Assembly: GCA_903772945.1 (NCBI GenBank)
Contig: CAICTM010000010.1
Span: 62,001 to 126,000 of the forward strand
Source: Seminavis robusta
Taxonomy: Eukaryota; Bacillariophyta; Bacillariophyceae; Naviculales; Naviculaceae
Reading direction: 5' to 3'
Length of the DNA stretch: 64,000 nt
The position numbers and the translations under genes are program-made. Numbering within the stretch: position 1 is the stretch's first letter; each line of letters opens with the position of its first letter. Under the pieces are notes generated by a model that was given only the letters and a program-made list of their open reading frames with translations, ran no database searches and was not told the origin of the DNA. Of this stretch, positions 52,732 to 62,401 are shown in pieces.

Positions 52732-55036
52732 ATGGCGACAGCAGATGGCAAAGCTAGCAGCAAGCCAGCTGGCTCCTCGGTGGCGCTGGTTTTTGGCGCC
52801 AGCGGCGAACAAGGTCGCGCAGTTATGGAAGGTCTTGTGGATCACGGGTTTTCCAAGGTGTACGGCTTTACTCGGCTTCAAGAGAATCGTGAAGATGTGC
52901 GTTACTTGCAAGACGCGTTGGGCTGTTTGCTGATTCAAGGCGACATTGCCAACATTGAAGAAGTCGAGAAGGCTTTGAAGGAAACCAGAGCCGACTGTAT
53001 TTTCTTGGTCACTACTACGGAGTTGCCCACCGAGATTGGTCAAACCACGGGATGCTGGAACGCCATGGAAGCCGAATTCGAAGTGATCCAGCAGTTCTTC
53101 GATGTGCTTCTCAAAGTTCACAAACAGGATGGATTGCCACGTCACGTCGTCTTTAGTACCAAAGACAATGTACACCAGCTTTACCATTCAAACAATGAAA
53201 ACTCAAACATGGACTGGAAAGATCTTTCTCCAATGGATGATGGCAGCATTGTGCCTCATTACTCTGCCAAGGGAAAAGGAGCGGGCTATGCCAAGCAGCT
53301 ACTCCAAGACACTCCTGGTGCTAGTGGCCTCGCCTTGACACTTGTCACCCTACCTTTTGTCTATTCCAACTTTCTTGGATTCTTCACACCATTGCCTGTG
53401 TCCTCAGAGCAAGACAAACACAATGCCAATCAATGGTCCATCAGTGCAAGTTTGGGAGATGGAAGCAAACCATTGGATATGATGTCAGTCTCAGATCTAA
53501 GCAATATCATTCGTAAGTGCAAAAAGTGCAAAAACTCAACTCAGTATACGCTCGTGCAAGAAACATCAGACCAATACTGATGCATTCTCAATTTTTCTCT
53601 CTCTGCCCTTTGCAACCTCATTTTTTTATTAAATTGTGCCAGCCCGCATCTTTGAACAACCGGAACGATACCGCAACCAGAATATTCGTCTCAGTGCCTG
53701 TCGCATCTCCATGGATGAAATTGCCGCACACTTTAGTGATCTATTTGGAAAGGACGTCATTTACAACCCACTCTTGCCACAAGAGGTGGCGGCATTGCCA
53801 TTTCCTTCTGCACCGGCCATGGCCCAAATGTGCCAGTACCTACAGCAATGTGCACCCCCGCACGACATGGGCACCACACAAACCATACTCGAAGCTTCTC
53901 ATCGAAAACCACAGTCCTTTCAAGATTGGCTACTCACGCATAGCGACAGCAGTGCCTTTGAACGGGTGGGACTCGATCTAGATGCACCCGAAATTAGTTC
54001 TGTCGTAGTCTTTGGGGCCACCAGTCCCCAGGGACGAAGTGTCATTCGAGGACTACTCAATGACACTCGCAAACAGTACACCGTGCGAGCGGCCTGTCTC
54101 GATGTCGCCAGTGATGCTGCCAAGGCACTGGAATCATTGGACACGGAGAGAGTCACACTAGTAGCTACGAATCTAGACGACGTTGCTAGTTGTCAAGCGG
54201 CTGCCGAGGGAGTCGATGGAGCTTTTCTTGTCACGGACTTTTATCAAGACAGCGCACAAGCCAACGTCGAAGTGGAACAGCAGCATGCCAAAAATGTCAT
54301 TGATGCTTGTGAGGCCGCATCGTCCATCAAACATTTGGTGTTTTCAACCATGGACAACGTCGAGGGCATGATGAAGGGACACGACAACAACGGCAATAAG
54401 GACAATAACAGCAGCATTGTGGATGCCAAGGCCAAGGCAGCTGCCTATGCCCGGACCAAGAAGCTCAGTGTCACCTATGTTATCCTACCATGCTATTCGG
54501 AACTCTTCTTGGATATGATCCAGCGTCTTCCCGTACCAACACCCAAATCGAGCAACACGAGCAACGACGCCGACACGGCAAAATTGGTACTGACCATTCC
54601 GCTCAAGAATGATGAAAAGGTCATGTGCATGAGTGTCGATGACTTGGGACCAGCCGTCAGCAACATCTTTGATAGCTATCAAGTCTACGCGGGCCATGAA
54701 ATTGGACTTGTCACCGACTTTGTTTCCGTGTCCGAAATTCGGGATATGCTCAATGTGGTCATTCAGGGCGACGACTCGACAGACAACGCGCTCGAAACCA
54801 AAACGGTCCCACACGATGATTGGGTCGCCAGCATGACGGCCTCGACCAGCGTCAGTCACAGCTACATGAAGGATCTGGGACAGATCTTTGCCTACTTGTC
54901 GCATACGGATGCAGTCAAGAAGCGTCATTCCATTGCCAAGACCATGAAGTTGGTCCCGTCCGCTCGCCCTCTCAAGTTGTGGGTCGAACAAAACAAAGAC
55001 AACCCGTCGTTTCGGGAAAAGCTGGGATTGCGGTAG
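52732..55036 (+). CDS. Double NmrA-like NAD(P)-binding protein, two exons
   Basis: Exon 1 is 52732-53512 and exon 2 is 53643-55036; the 130-bp intron has GTAAGT and a T-rich GTGCCAG acceptor. The join keeps the frame (NII-P-RIFEQPERY) and gives 724 residues. The first NmrA-like Rossmann domain starts with VALVFGASGEQGR (GxxGxxG at 22-28) and continues over the intron to a typical NmrA end (IFEQPERYRNQNIRLSACRI, then FGKDVIYNPLLP). A second NmrA-like domain starts near residue 379 with VVVFGATSPQGRS, in which Ser replaces the middle glycine, and also has the VVFSTxDNV-type segment of the first. NmrA/HSCARG proteins lack dehydrogenase activity in known cases and sense NADP(H) balance; here two such units are fused. 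No targeting signal is seen, so it is probably cytosolic. Confidence 0.85.
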
Positions 55037-57732
55037 GGCATGACTTCGTTACGTGTACTGCATTCATGGCTGACTGCTCGTGTACCACAAGCAGACTGTA
55101 GCCAGTTGCACAGGACTAACAGCGAGCCACCGAGTTGTTTGAGTTGCTACTTGGTTGAAACGCTGAGTGCTTCAATATTTTCACGAAAGACTTGTTTACA
55201 ATCAACATCAGAGGGCGGATTACATTTTCATAGTAGTTTTCTAGTTGAAGAGAGCCAACAAGCAAACGCATTCTTGTTGGCTAGATTAGATTCATCATGG
55301 CATAGATTTGCAGGCATGGCGTACCGGCCCCTTTCGTACGACAGCACCTGGTTGACAGGCACAATTTCAACCAGGCAGATTTCAGTTTTGGGCGGGTGCC
55401 TTCCACGGTGCGTTGCCGCTTGACACGTTTTCGTCTTGCGGACCCAAGCATCTACCGCCCTGGGCGCGGAGCTGAAGAGTGGGATCCGAAATTCGCTCGG
55501 CTGTCTTTTGTACCATAGAGGAGGCAACTTGGACAAAACAGTGCCCGTGTGGACTGAACGCTTGATGTCTGGCGGATCAACAAGCCATCACCAGTCAGCC
55601 ACCTGCACCCGCAGCCCTCACTGCAGGAAAGCATTCTTCCCTCCTGATCCTTCGACGCTTCGAGGCAGGTATACCTTTTCTCTCGTAGTGAAGGCTCAGG
55701 TGATCACCAGCTGTTCTACGAATGGTAAATTGCCACAACTATAGGTTGCCCCCACCAGCTTAAGCTTCCACAAACTCAATTACGTTGGTGCCTATGTGCC
55801 TCTCTAGTAGATAACCAGCCATGCAGTCAGCTGGGTGTTGCAGCAGGCAGCAAAGCGTAGGACGCGAGGAGCAGGTTAGCCTCGTTGCTCCAAGCCACGT
55901 TCCCTCCAGCAGTGCAAGCAATACAAGGCTCGCTCTTGAAACTAGAGTACTTACTGATGGGAAACAAGGGTAATGGGTGGACAAAGTTACGCCAAAGGCA
56001 TCTGCGGGGAGCGGTTTGAGAAGCAAAACAGGCAATTGGATGGGGAAACTTGTTCAACTTTGCAGCACCAAAAGCCCACCCATGCATCTTGACTCGGATT
56101 TGATCGAAAACTCCATTTACTGCCGCCTGAGAACTTTTACTTGCACTGGTTGTCGTAGTTTGAAGCTACCTGGTACGGTGAGTGGCTACCCACCGGTATT
56201 GTGTCGTATGCGGAACCTGGTTTCTGGTCTACTAGCTAGTAGTAGGCTAGAGGAGCTAGAAAGCTACCTTTGTGGTACTTCGATTGAAGCAATCATCGAC
56301 CAAACCAACTAAGTCCATCTTCATTGCAGTGTACCACCGGCAACTGACTGGCCGCACCATGGAACATGGTTTACGTTGATGCCGCTCAAACCTTGAGCGA
56401 GGTGGTGGTGGTCTCGCACTGGAACATGCCTTCCCAGTTGATAAGATGAGACGCTATTATAACATGAGACACGGTAAGATAGCTACCGGTGCAGGCCACA
56501 GGCCACAGGCCACAGGCTAGAGCTAGCTCTACCGTTACATGTACCGGTACCGTAGTCGAGGTACCGGTAGCTATGCTATCATGAGTCCAGCCCAAGGAGT
56601 GAAGCTGTGAACCTACAGACATACGAGTAGATAGCTCATACATTGTCATGTATGTGTGCAAGTAAAGTGAACCAGCTACATGTAGTGAACCTGTCAAATC
56701 GATACTGTATTGTGGAGCTCTATTGTCTATTGTGGTTTGGAGGTTGTGAGGAGGGAAAGTGGCTTTTAACAAACACCGTAGGGAGAAGTATGAGGACAAA
56801 TTTTGAACACGTGGATCAAAGCAGCTGTTCAATTCTTATCACACGTTCCCCAAAGCATTTTAACACAGAGGCACGTTCCTCGTACGGCAAAGGGAGCTAC
56901 TGGAGCTGCTCGTGACTGACAGCTGACTGAAGCTCACATACATATAAGCTTATATGCATACGTACTTACTTGTTGTCAAGCCATTGTACAGTAGTAGTAT
57001 CCCAGGCAACCGAATTGTTTAACAACAAGACTGACGTATAGGGTAGCTTTCCTTTCTTTCGCCTGTGCATTTAACATTGTTAGTCCAGTAGGATTGAAAA
57101 GAATCCTGAACAATTCTTATTTCTGGGCAAGGTGATACGGTGGTATCCAACAATTATCGACCACGCAGGTTCGCGATTAGAATCTGATTATCAACCAAAT
57201 AATGATGAAGACCACTCAAATTCTTCTTTTACAATATTTAATAGACGTTTCCACTTGAGTGGCATGTTCCAATGTTCCAATTTGCGTTTATGGCCCAATG
57301 AATAACAACCCTTGCCCTTTCCAGGTGAATATCTAATCAGATTTAAAGACACTGTTTCTTGAAAGAAATGTTTCAAGAAAGTGGGAAGATAACGGAGTTA
57401 CCTCCCACCTCCGCAACAGAATCTTTAAAGTTGGTTCCCAAAATTTTTGCGAACGAAACTTCCAGAACTTGGCGGTAGAACTTGGTGGTTTGAAAAGAGA
57501 TGCTGTGCGTGCCTTCAACCCAACCAGTCTTGAGAATTCTTTACTCAGTAGTCTACTAGGTACACTGTAGGATCCCCGACAGCCCCGCTCAAACAGGCAC
57601 CAACTACGGTATCTGGATCTGGGTGACCACAGCTGCAGCTGTAGCTCACAATCTCACAATCCCAAAATCTTGGCGAATAAAAACACTGACTAACTTTACC
57701 CACCGTTGCCTTTAGCTAAAAATCAGTTCACC
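55037..57732. other. Long intergenic stretch, no supported gene
   Basis: Short frames only. 56480-56580 is rich in GGTACCGG and CTAGCTC words, with a CCACAGG triplication at about 56495-56516. A short inverted repeat lies at 57356-57380. Confidence 0.45.
57356..57380. repeat. Short inverted repeat with two TTCnnGAA cores
   Basis: TTTCTTGAAA, a short spacer, then TTTCAAGAAA. Each arm contains TTCnnGAA, the core of a heat-shock element, but no gene start is close by. Confidence 0.5.
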
Positions 57733-58068
57733 ATGATGGATAAGATCCCGACTTTTATTTACATCCCCACCATTCCCTCACCTGCAGCCTCACCTTCAGC
57801 GTCAGCTTCAGAGTCTTTCACGTTTCCCTCAGCAAGTGAAGCTGCTACCACGCCAACGCCAACGCCACTGCCAATGCCTGGCCTGAGAAGATGGGCCACC
57901 ACAGATTCCGCATCTCGATCCTCTTGTACTCCGCCCAGCATGCCTCAGCGATCTCCTGATGGAAGGCGGAAGGAAACCTTCTCCAGAAGATACACTGTGG
58001 ATGCTGCTACCCTTGCATGCCTGATGCCTCCAAGACTCCCAATGCGAGGAGCCATGGACAGCTCCTGA
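57733..58068 (+). CDS. Short disordered protein with IPxxIxIP, LRRW and PxxPxR motifs (family member 4)
   Basis: I choose ATG 57733 because it places the IP motif at the N-terminus as in the other members; the frame is open nine codons upstream. The product has 111 residues, the shortest of the family. The motifs in order are IPTFIYIP (residues 5-12), LRRWATT (51-57), PSMPQR (68-73) and PRLPMR (100-105). The stretch between motifs A and B is Pro/Ser/Ala/Thr low complexity with repeated PT. The RRWAT core fits R-x-x-T phosphorylation by a basophilic kinase. No signal peptide, membrane segment or known domain. The C-terminal PxxPxR is six residues from the end, as in member 5. Confidence 0.7.
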   Translation: MMDKIPTFIYIPTIPSPAASPSASASESFTFPSASEAATTPTPTPLPMPGLRRWATTDSASRSSCTPPSMPQRSPDGRRKETFSRRYTVDAATLACLMPPRLPMRGAMDSS

Positions 58069-59848
58069 GCTGCCGCACCTGTAACCTATACCTGTACTTT
58101 TACCCTGAGCCGAGCTTAATAAAAGACACACTACTGCTACTGACTCTACTCTTGAAGATGCAGCCACAAGGCAAGAAGCGAACTGCCAAAGCTAACCAGC
58201 TAGCTAGCAAGCACACTGTCAGAAAGACAAGACCGTACAGCAGACCGTACAGCAGCAGGTACCCTCTGGTACAACAGGCACCACATGCAGGGAAGCATCC
58301 CAGCCAGCCTCAAGTATGTCAAGTACTACAAGTGTACTGTATGCTCACTAAAAGAGAGCTTCTTTAACTCATCTAATAAATTGAAAGGATTGTTGCTAAA
58401 CATACAAACTCAGTTGACTTCTTGGCCACAGCATACTGTAGTACCGTACCTTGCTTTAGCTTGCTGTCACAGTATTACTTGCTTGCTTGCTTGCTTCAGT
58501 AAAGAAATCAAGCAAGAAGCCAGGCCAACGTAGCTTGGCTTGTCCAATTCCAGACTCCAGCCACAAGTCCAGGCAAACCGCGCACAGCAGCGGTGATAGA
58601 GGATGCACTGCCTACTAGAACAAGAATTGAACAATTCACTACTAGTAGTACCCCATGGTTGGCTGCCTTTTGCGGAAGGTTCACTTCCAATTTCCCTTCT
58701 TTAGGTCCCAGCTGAGCTATAATAAGGCACACCGCATGCAAGCAGCAAGGCTGGCTGACGGATCCTGCCTCACTCGCTGGATGCTGTTTTCAGGATCAGT
58801 TGCCAATTCCCAATACCTTAGCAAAAAAGTCAATACCTCAGCAAAAAGCCAAAACTACATGCATGATGTAATGGATTAAAGGATCCCATTACAGGAATAC
58901 GGCAGATAGATGTGATGACCGCATAGGTTTCGACTGCCCCTCAAACAGCTTCTAACTCAGTCTCTTGAACAAGGAATGACATCAAGGCAGCTATGCCAGA
59001 GGAACAACATAGAATAGATCTCAAGACATGCTATACGCACAATGTGAAAGGGCTGGCTCGTTGAGGGAAGCGATCTTTTCGGAGGGAGCTACTGCCAACA
59101 AAAACTAACGAAGTTCTCAAGCCCTGTTCGGACGCTGCTAGCTAGCTAGCTGTGGAGGGAAGCCTCCAAGTTTAGCTTACTAACTACGGTAGTCTACCAG
59201 CTACTGTGACGAAAAAGTTGAGAATTTTGAAAAAGGTGATAACTCCTCAGAATCAGCAGAAGGATTTTTGATGGTTTGGGTTAGGGTGATTGTAGAATTC
59301 TCAACTTGATCTTCAGATTTGTGTTGGAGCCAGTAGGTTTGAGAATTCTCAACTTTTTCGCCAGAGTAGCCAGGTAGTCTAGCTAGTAGTGCTACAAGTC
59401 CCCTCCTTGCTCATGGATTGCCCCATCATAATAATCAATCAAATCTGAAGAAGTCTGGTCAGCTATAATATTCCTTTTGAGACGCAAGCCCTCTTCCAAA
59501 CTAAACATAGAACTTGGAGTTTGGAGTGGTCTTGTTGTTGGTCTTCCCCAAAGACAACGGAGTTTTGGTATTGGGACATTGGGACGTCTTCGAGCTTTGG
59601 CTGCTTCTCCGAACAATAAAAAAGCGCACAGAAGGTGACCCGAACCTTCGTGCACCGTGAAGCTTTCTGAAACATGCTTGCAAGATCTCAATGGACCCCC
59701 CAGCAAGCAAGCATGACTGCAACACGGCCAAACTAGTCTCACCGTGGGAGCTTTTTTCGTTTTCTATAAACAATGACACAAAACAAAACAACCTACTAGC
59801 AAGCTCATAGAAACAAGCAAACATTGACAAAGACACAAAAGCCAGACC
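58069..59848. other. Intergenic stretch containing a MITE-like element
   Basis: No supported gene. GCTTGCTTGCTTGC occurs near 58480-58495 and an inverted-repeat element at about 59200-59370. Short frames lack domains. Confidence 0.45.
59200..59370. mobile_element. MITE-like short inverted-repeat element, about 170 bp
   Basis: Left end GCTACTGTGACGAAAAAG followed by TTGAGAATTTT pairs with the right end at 59341-59370, whose reverse complement begins GCTACTCTGGCGAAAAAG then TTGAGAATTCT. Arms of about 29 bp have three mismatches. There is no open frame inside. Weaker similarity continues a few bases outward, so exact ends and the target duplication are not fixed. Confidence 0.6.
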
Positions 59849-60646
59849 ATGAGAATGAGGATCACACCCACATTGATATCCGGCGGCAAGAAAGAGGTGC
59901 CCAAGAATATTGAGACTGACAAGCAAGCACTAGACGAAGCTGCAGCGTTGCAAGCCAAGAGCAAAGAAGCGGCCAAACGGATGCAACAAAAGCTCCACGA
60001 GACAGAAGAAATGGGAGCCATGACACTGGAGGATCTGTATGAGCGTCGAAGACAGTTGGAATCAATTGAGCAAGAAGGAAATCGTCTGGATGAGACACTG
60101 GAGGAAACCCAAGAACTGCACAAAAAGCTGGGAGGACTCTTTTCTGTGTTCCAACGAGCTCTGCCCAATGTGGGAGGCAAAGGCGCCGCTTCTCTACCCG
60201 ATGAACCCAACACCATCTTTAAAAAGGGCAAAGATACTACTAGTGCCAATGCTGAGGGCAGCAAGAAACGATGGAAACTCCGTGTCACCAAGAAGAAGAA
60301 CAAAGACAAAAATCAAAAGCTACAGTCTAGCATTATGCCTGATGACCCCGCTTTGATCCCCTCGGAACATGCGGATCAAATGAGGACTCTGGAAAAGGGT
60401 GACAACGAGCTTGACGATGAACTGGACGAGATTGGGATGCAACTGGACAACATGATGCGCATGGCCCAGGAAATTGGCGCGGAATCTCACGATCAAGGAA
60501 AACAGATCCGCAAGGTCCGACACCAACTGGCGGGGACAGAGATACGACAACAGGCAGTCAATGAAAAGGCTCGCAGGATGCTGCAAGAAGGACCAGCAGA
60601 TAAGGGAGACAGTGGAGGCAAAATGTTTAGCTTTACTCCCTGGTAG
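59849..60646 (+). CDS. SNAP25-like Qb/Qc SNARE protein
   Basis: Single exon, 265 residues from ATG 59849. Two heptad-repeat SNARE motifs are separated by a basic linker. The first spans about residues 38-95 with zero-layer glutamine Q69 in RRRQLESIEQEG, matching GEQLDRVEEG of SNAP-25. The second spans about 180-245 with Q216 in SHDQGKQIRKV, preceded by the typical LEKGDNELDDELDEIG. SNAP25-family proteins supply two of the four helices of the SNARE bundle in vesicle fusion at the plasma membrane. The protein has no cysteine, so palmitoylation of the linker, used by neuronal SNAP-25, is not possible; the Lys/Arg-rich linker (RWKLRVTKKKNKDK) may bind acidic lipids instead, as in SNAP-29-like proteins. 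It lies between family members 4 and 5, with no evident functional link. Confidence 0.85.
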   Translation: MRMRITPTLISGGKKEVPKNIETDKQALDEAAALQAKSKEAAKRMQQKLHETEEMGAMTLEDLYERRRQLESIEQEGNRLDETLEETQELHKKLGGLFSVFQRALPNVGGKGAASLPDEPNTIFKKGKDTTSANAEGSKKRWKLRVTKKKNKDKNQKLQSSIMPDDPALIPSEHADQMRTLEKGDNELDDELDEIGMQLDNMMRMAQEIGAESHDQGKQIRKVRHQLAGTEIRQQAVNEKARRMLQEGPADKGDSGGKMFSFTPW

Positions 60647-61954
60647 CCTGCCTTCTATTAATACAAGCAAATAAAACATTCCCATAGTAGGGACGCCAGC
60701 CAATAATGTAACAACACTAGTACTAGTATTGTGAAAGCCAAATGAAAGGAAGCAGCGGAAACTGTCAGCATTTGTTTGCGGTCATCCCGTTGTTTCTGTT
60801 TCATGCATGCCGACCGAAGCAAGCAAGAGGATCCAAGAAGGAGTGGCTGTAATTCTGAGAATCAGGAAGCATCCAGCCAGCCTAGCACCATCCCGGGCAA
60901 GTCTTGGCTGGCCAATAATTGGAGATGCTTCGCACCTCTAGAGCTAGCTACTAGTACTGCCAGCAGCAAATTTTTTTGACTTATGGTTGGCCAATAATCA
61001 ATAATTGGGCTCCTTGCTTTCCTACAAAAAGCAAAAGCATGGAGCCTCTCGACAACTGCAAGAAACGAACTGGAGTGCCGTGGTGGATGAATGAACCTAT
61101 GCATACATGTAGGAGCCCAAACTACTATTTTATAATACTAGCTAGTAGAAGTAGCTAGCTTGCAGCTATCTGACTTGAACTGTGAGCTAGCTACCGGTAG
61201 CAACACATACTAGCTAGTACTGTGGCAAAACTACTAGCTAGTAGTCTAATACATGTATTGCCTGCATCTTTTGGTGGTTTCAGCAATCATTGCACCAAAA
61301 CAGCTGAGGAGCTGTACCTGTAAGAGGCGACTTCGCCGAAAGTGATCTCATCTTGAAGTTCCGGCAGTAGATGGCAGTAAGCCATTCTCGAAACTTCCCG
61401 GAAGGCCAGTGTTCGTCAGTTAATTAAAGTGTCTTGAAGGCAAGATTTGTTATTGCTGGACAGATAAAGTTCGGAAAGTGAAAGACTTTCTAGAGTCTTT
61501 GGAGACTATGTGGGGTGTTTCCGCGTTAAGGGCGGTAGCATGTTGCAGTGAACAGTGGGTTAAAACGCTTACTAGTAAAACTCGGGGTTCACCTCTACCG
61601 GTACACGACGCTGCTATTCAAAATAAAAATAATGCGTACCAGTACTACATGTAGTACTAGTAGTATCTTTCGAGTGGGTGCGGGACTACTAGCTAGCTAC
61701 TGGTAGTGCTTTACGGTAGTACTTGGCCGCGGTCAGTGGAACGGGCTTTCACGTTCATGTACCTGACCAGACATGATATTATGATCAGGACAGCTTCCTA
61801 TTGGTTGCCAAGGTAGAAGAAACCCAAACGCAAAGCAAAGCAAAGCACAAACCCCATTATTGGCCAAACCAAGCCAAGCAAATCTGACACAAAAACAAAT
61901 TGCAGCAAGCTAAGAATCGCTAAGCTAAGATAAGCTAAGCTAAGATAAGCTAAG
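60647..61954. other. Intergenic stretch, no supported gene
   Basis: Rich in CTAGCTAGTA words at 60940-61260. The last 50 bp are a GCTAAGATAA tandem leader of the next gene. Confidence 0.5.
61909..61953 (+). repeat. GCTAAG tandem repeat directly before a start codon
   Basis: Repeated AAGCTAAGATAAGCTAAG runs up to the ATG at 61955 and would form the 5' leader of family member 5. The DUF6824 gene at 5109 has a comparable AAGCCAAGCTAAG leader. Confidence 0.6.
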
Positions 61955-62401
61955 ATGAACCGCACCATGCAACTGATTCCAGAGTTTATCTTTGTGCCTC
62001 ATGAGGGTAGTCATACTAGTAACAGTCAGCTCTCTCTTCGGCGGTTTCACACTCACGAAGGCACCACTGGTGCTGGTAGTGGTACTAGTAGTAGAAGGAC
62101 CCACCGAAGACTGCTTGCTCATGACGAGAAACTCCGCCGATGGAAGAGTATCTGTGGCAGTGACAAGAATGGTAAAGGCAGTGGAAACAAGGACTCTGCC
62201 TCCTCATCTCCACCTTGTTTGCCCAAGAGAAAGGGATCTTCCTCCAAGCTGTTTCCTATTTGCAAGAATGATACTGCTACTGGTACTGATGCTAACAAAC
62301 TGCCAAAGGACCTTCTACCACTGCCTAATGAAGATTCACACAACTTGAAGCTCACTAGAAGAAGCACTCTGCCTCCAACGTTACCCTCAAGATTCAAGTA
62401 A
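61955..62401 (+). CDS. Short disordered protein with IPxxIxVP, LRRW and PxxPxR motifs (family member 5)
   Basis: Intact 148-residue frame. The motifs in order are IPEFIFVP (residues 8-15), LRRWKS (60-65), PCLPKR (87-92) and PTLPSR (141-146). Between them it is Ser/Gly/Thr-rich with basic patches (SRRTHRR, 46-52). The C-terminus lies two residues after the last motif. No signal peptide, membrane segment or known domain. Member 4 lies 4 kb upstream on the same strand with the SNARE gene between. The leader is the GCTAAG repeat at 61909-61953, and the ATG is the only one placing the IP motif near the start, though MQLIPEF offers a second ATG four codons in. Confidence 0.7.
   Translation: MNRTMQLIPEFIFVPHEGSHTSNSQLSLRRFHTHEGTTGAGSGTSSRRTHRRLLAHDEKLRRWKSICGSDKNGKGSGNKDSASSSPPCLPKRKGSSSKLFPICKNDTATGTDANKLPKDLLPLPNEDSHNLKLTRRSTLPPTLPSRFK

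Noticed and set aside
61545-61620. tRNA-like stretch with a GGGGTTCACC B-box-like motif
   Set aside because: No acceptable A box, and acceptor and anticodon stems do not pair.
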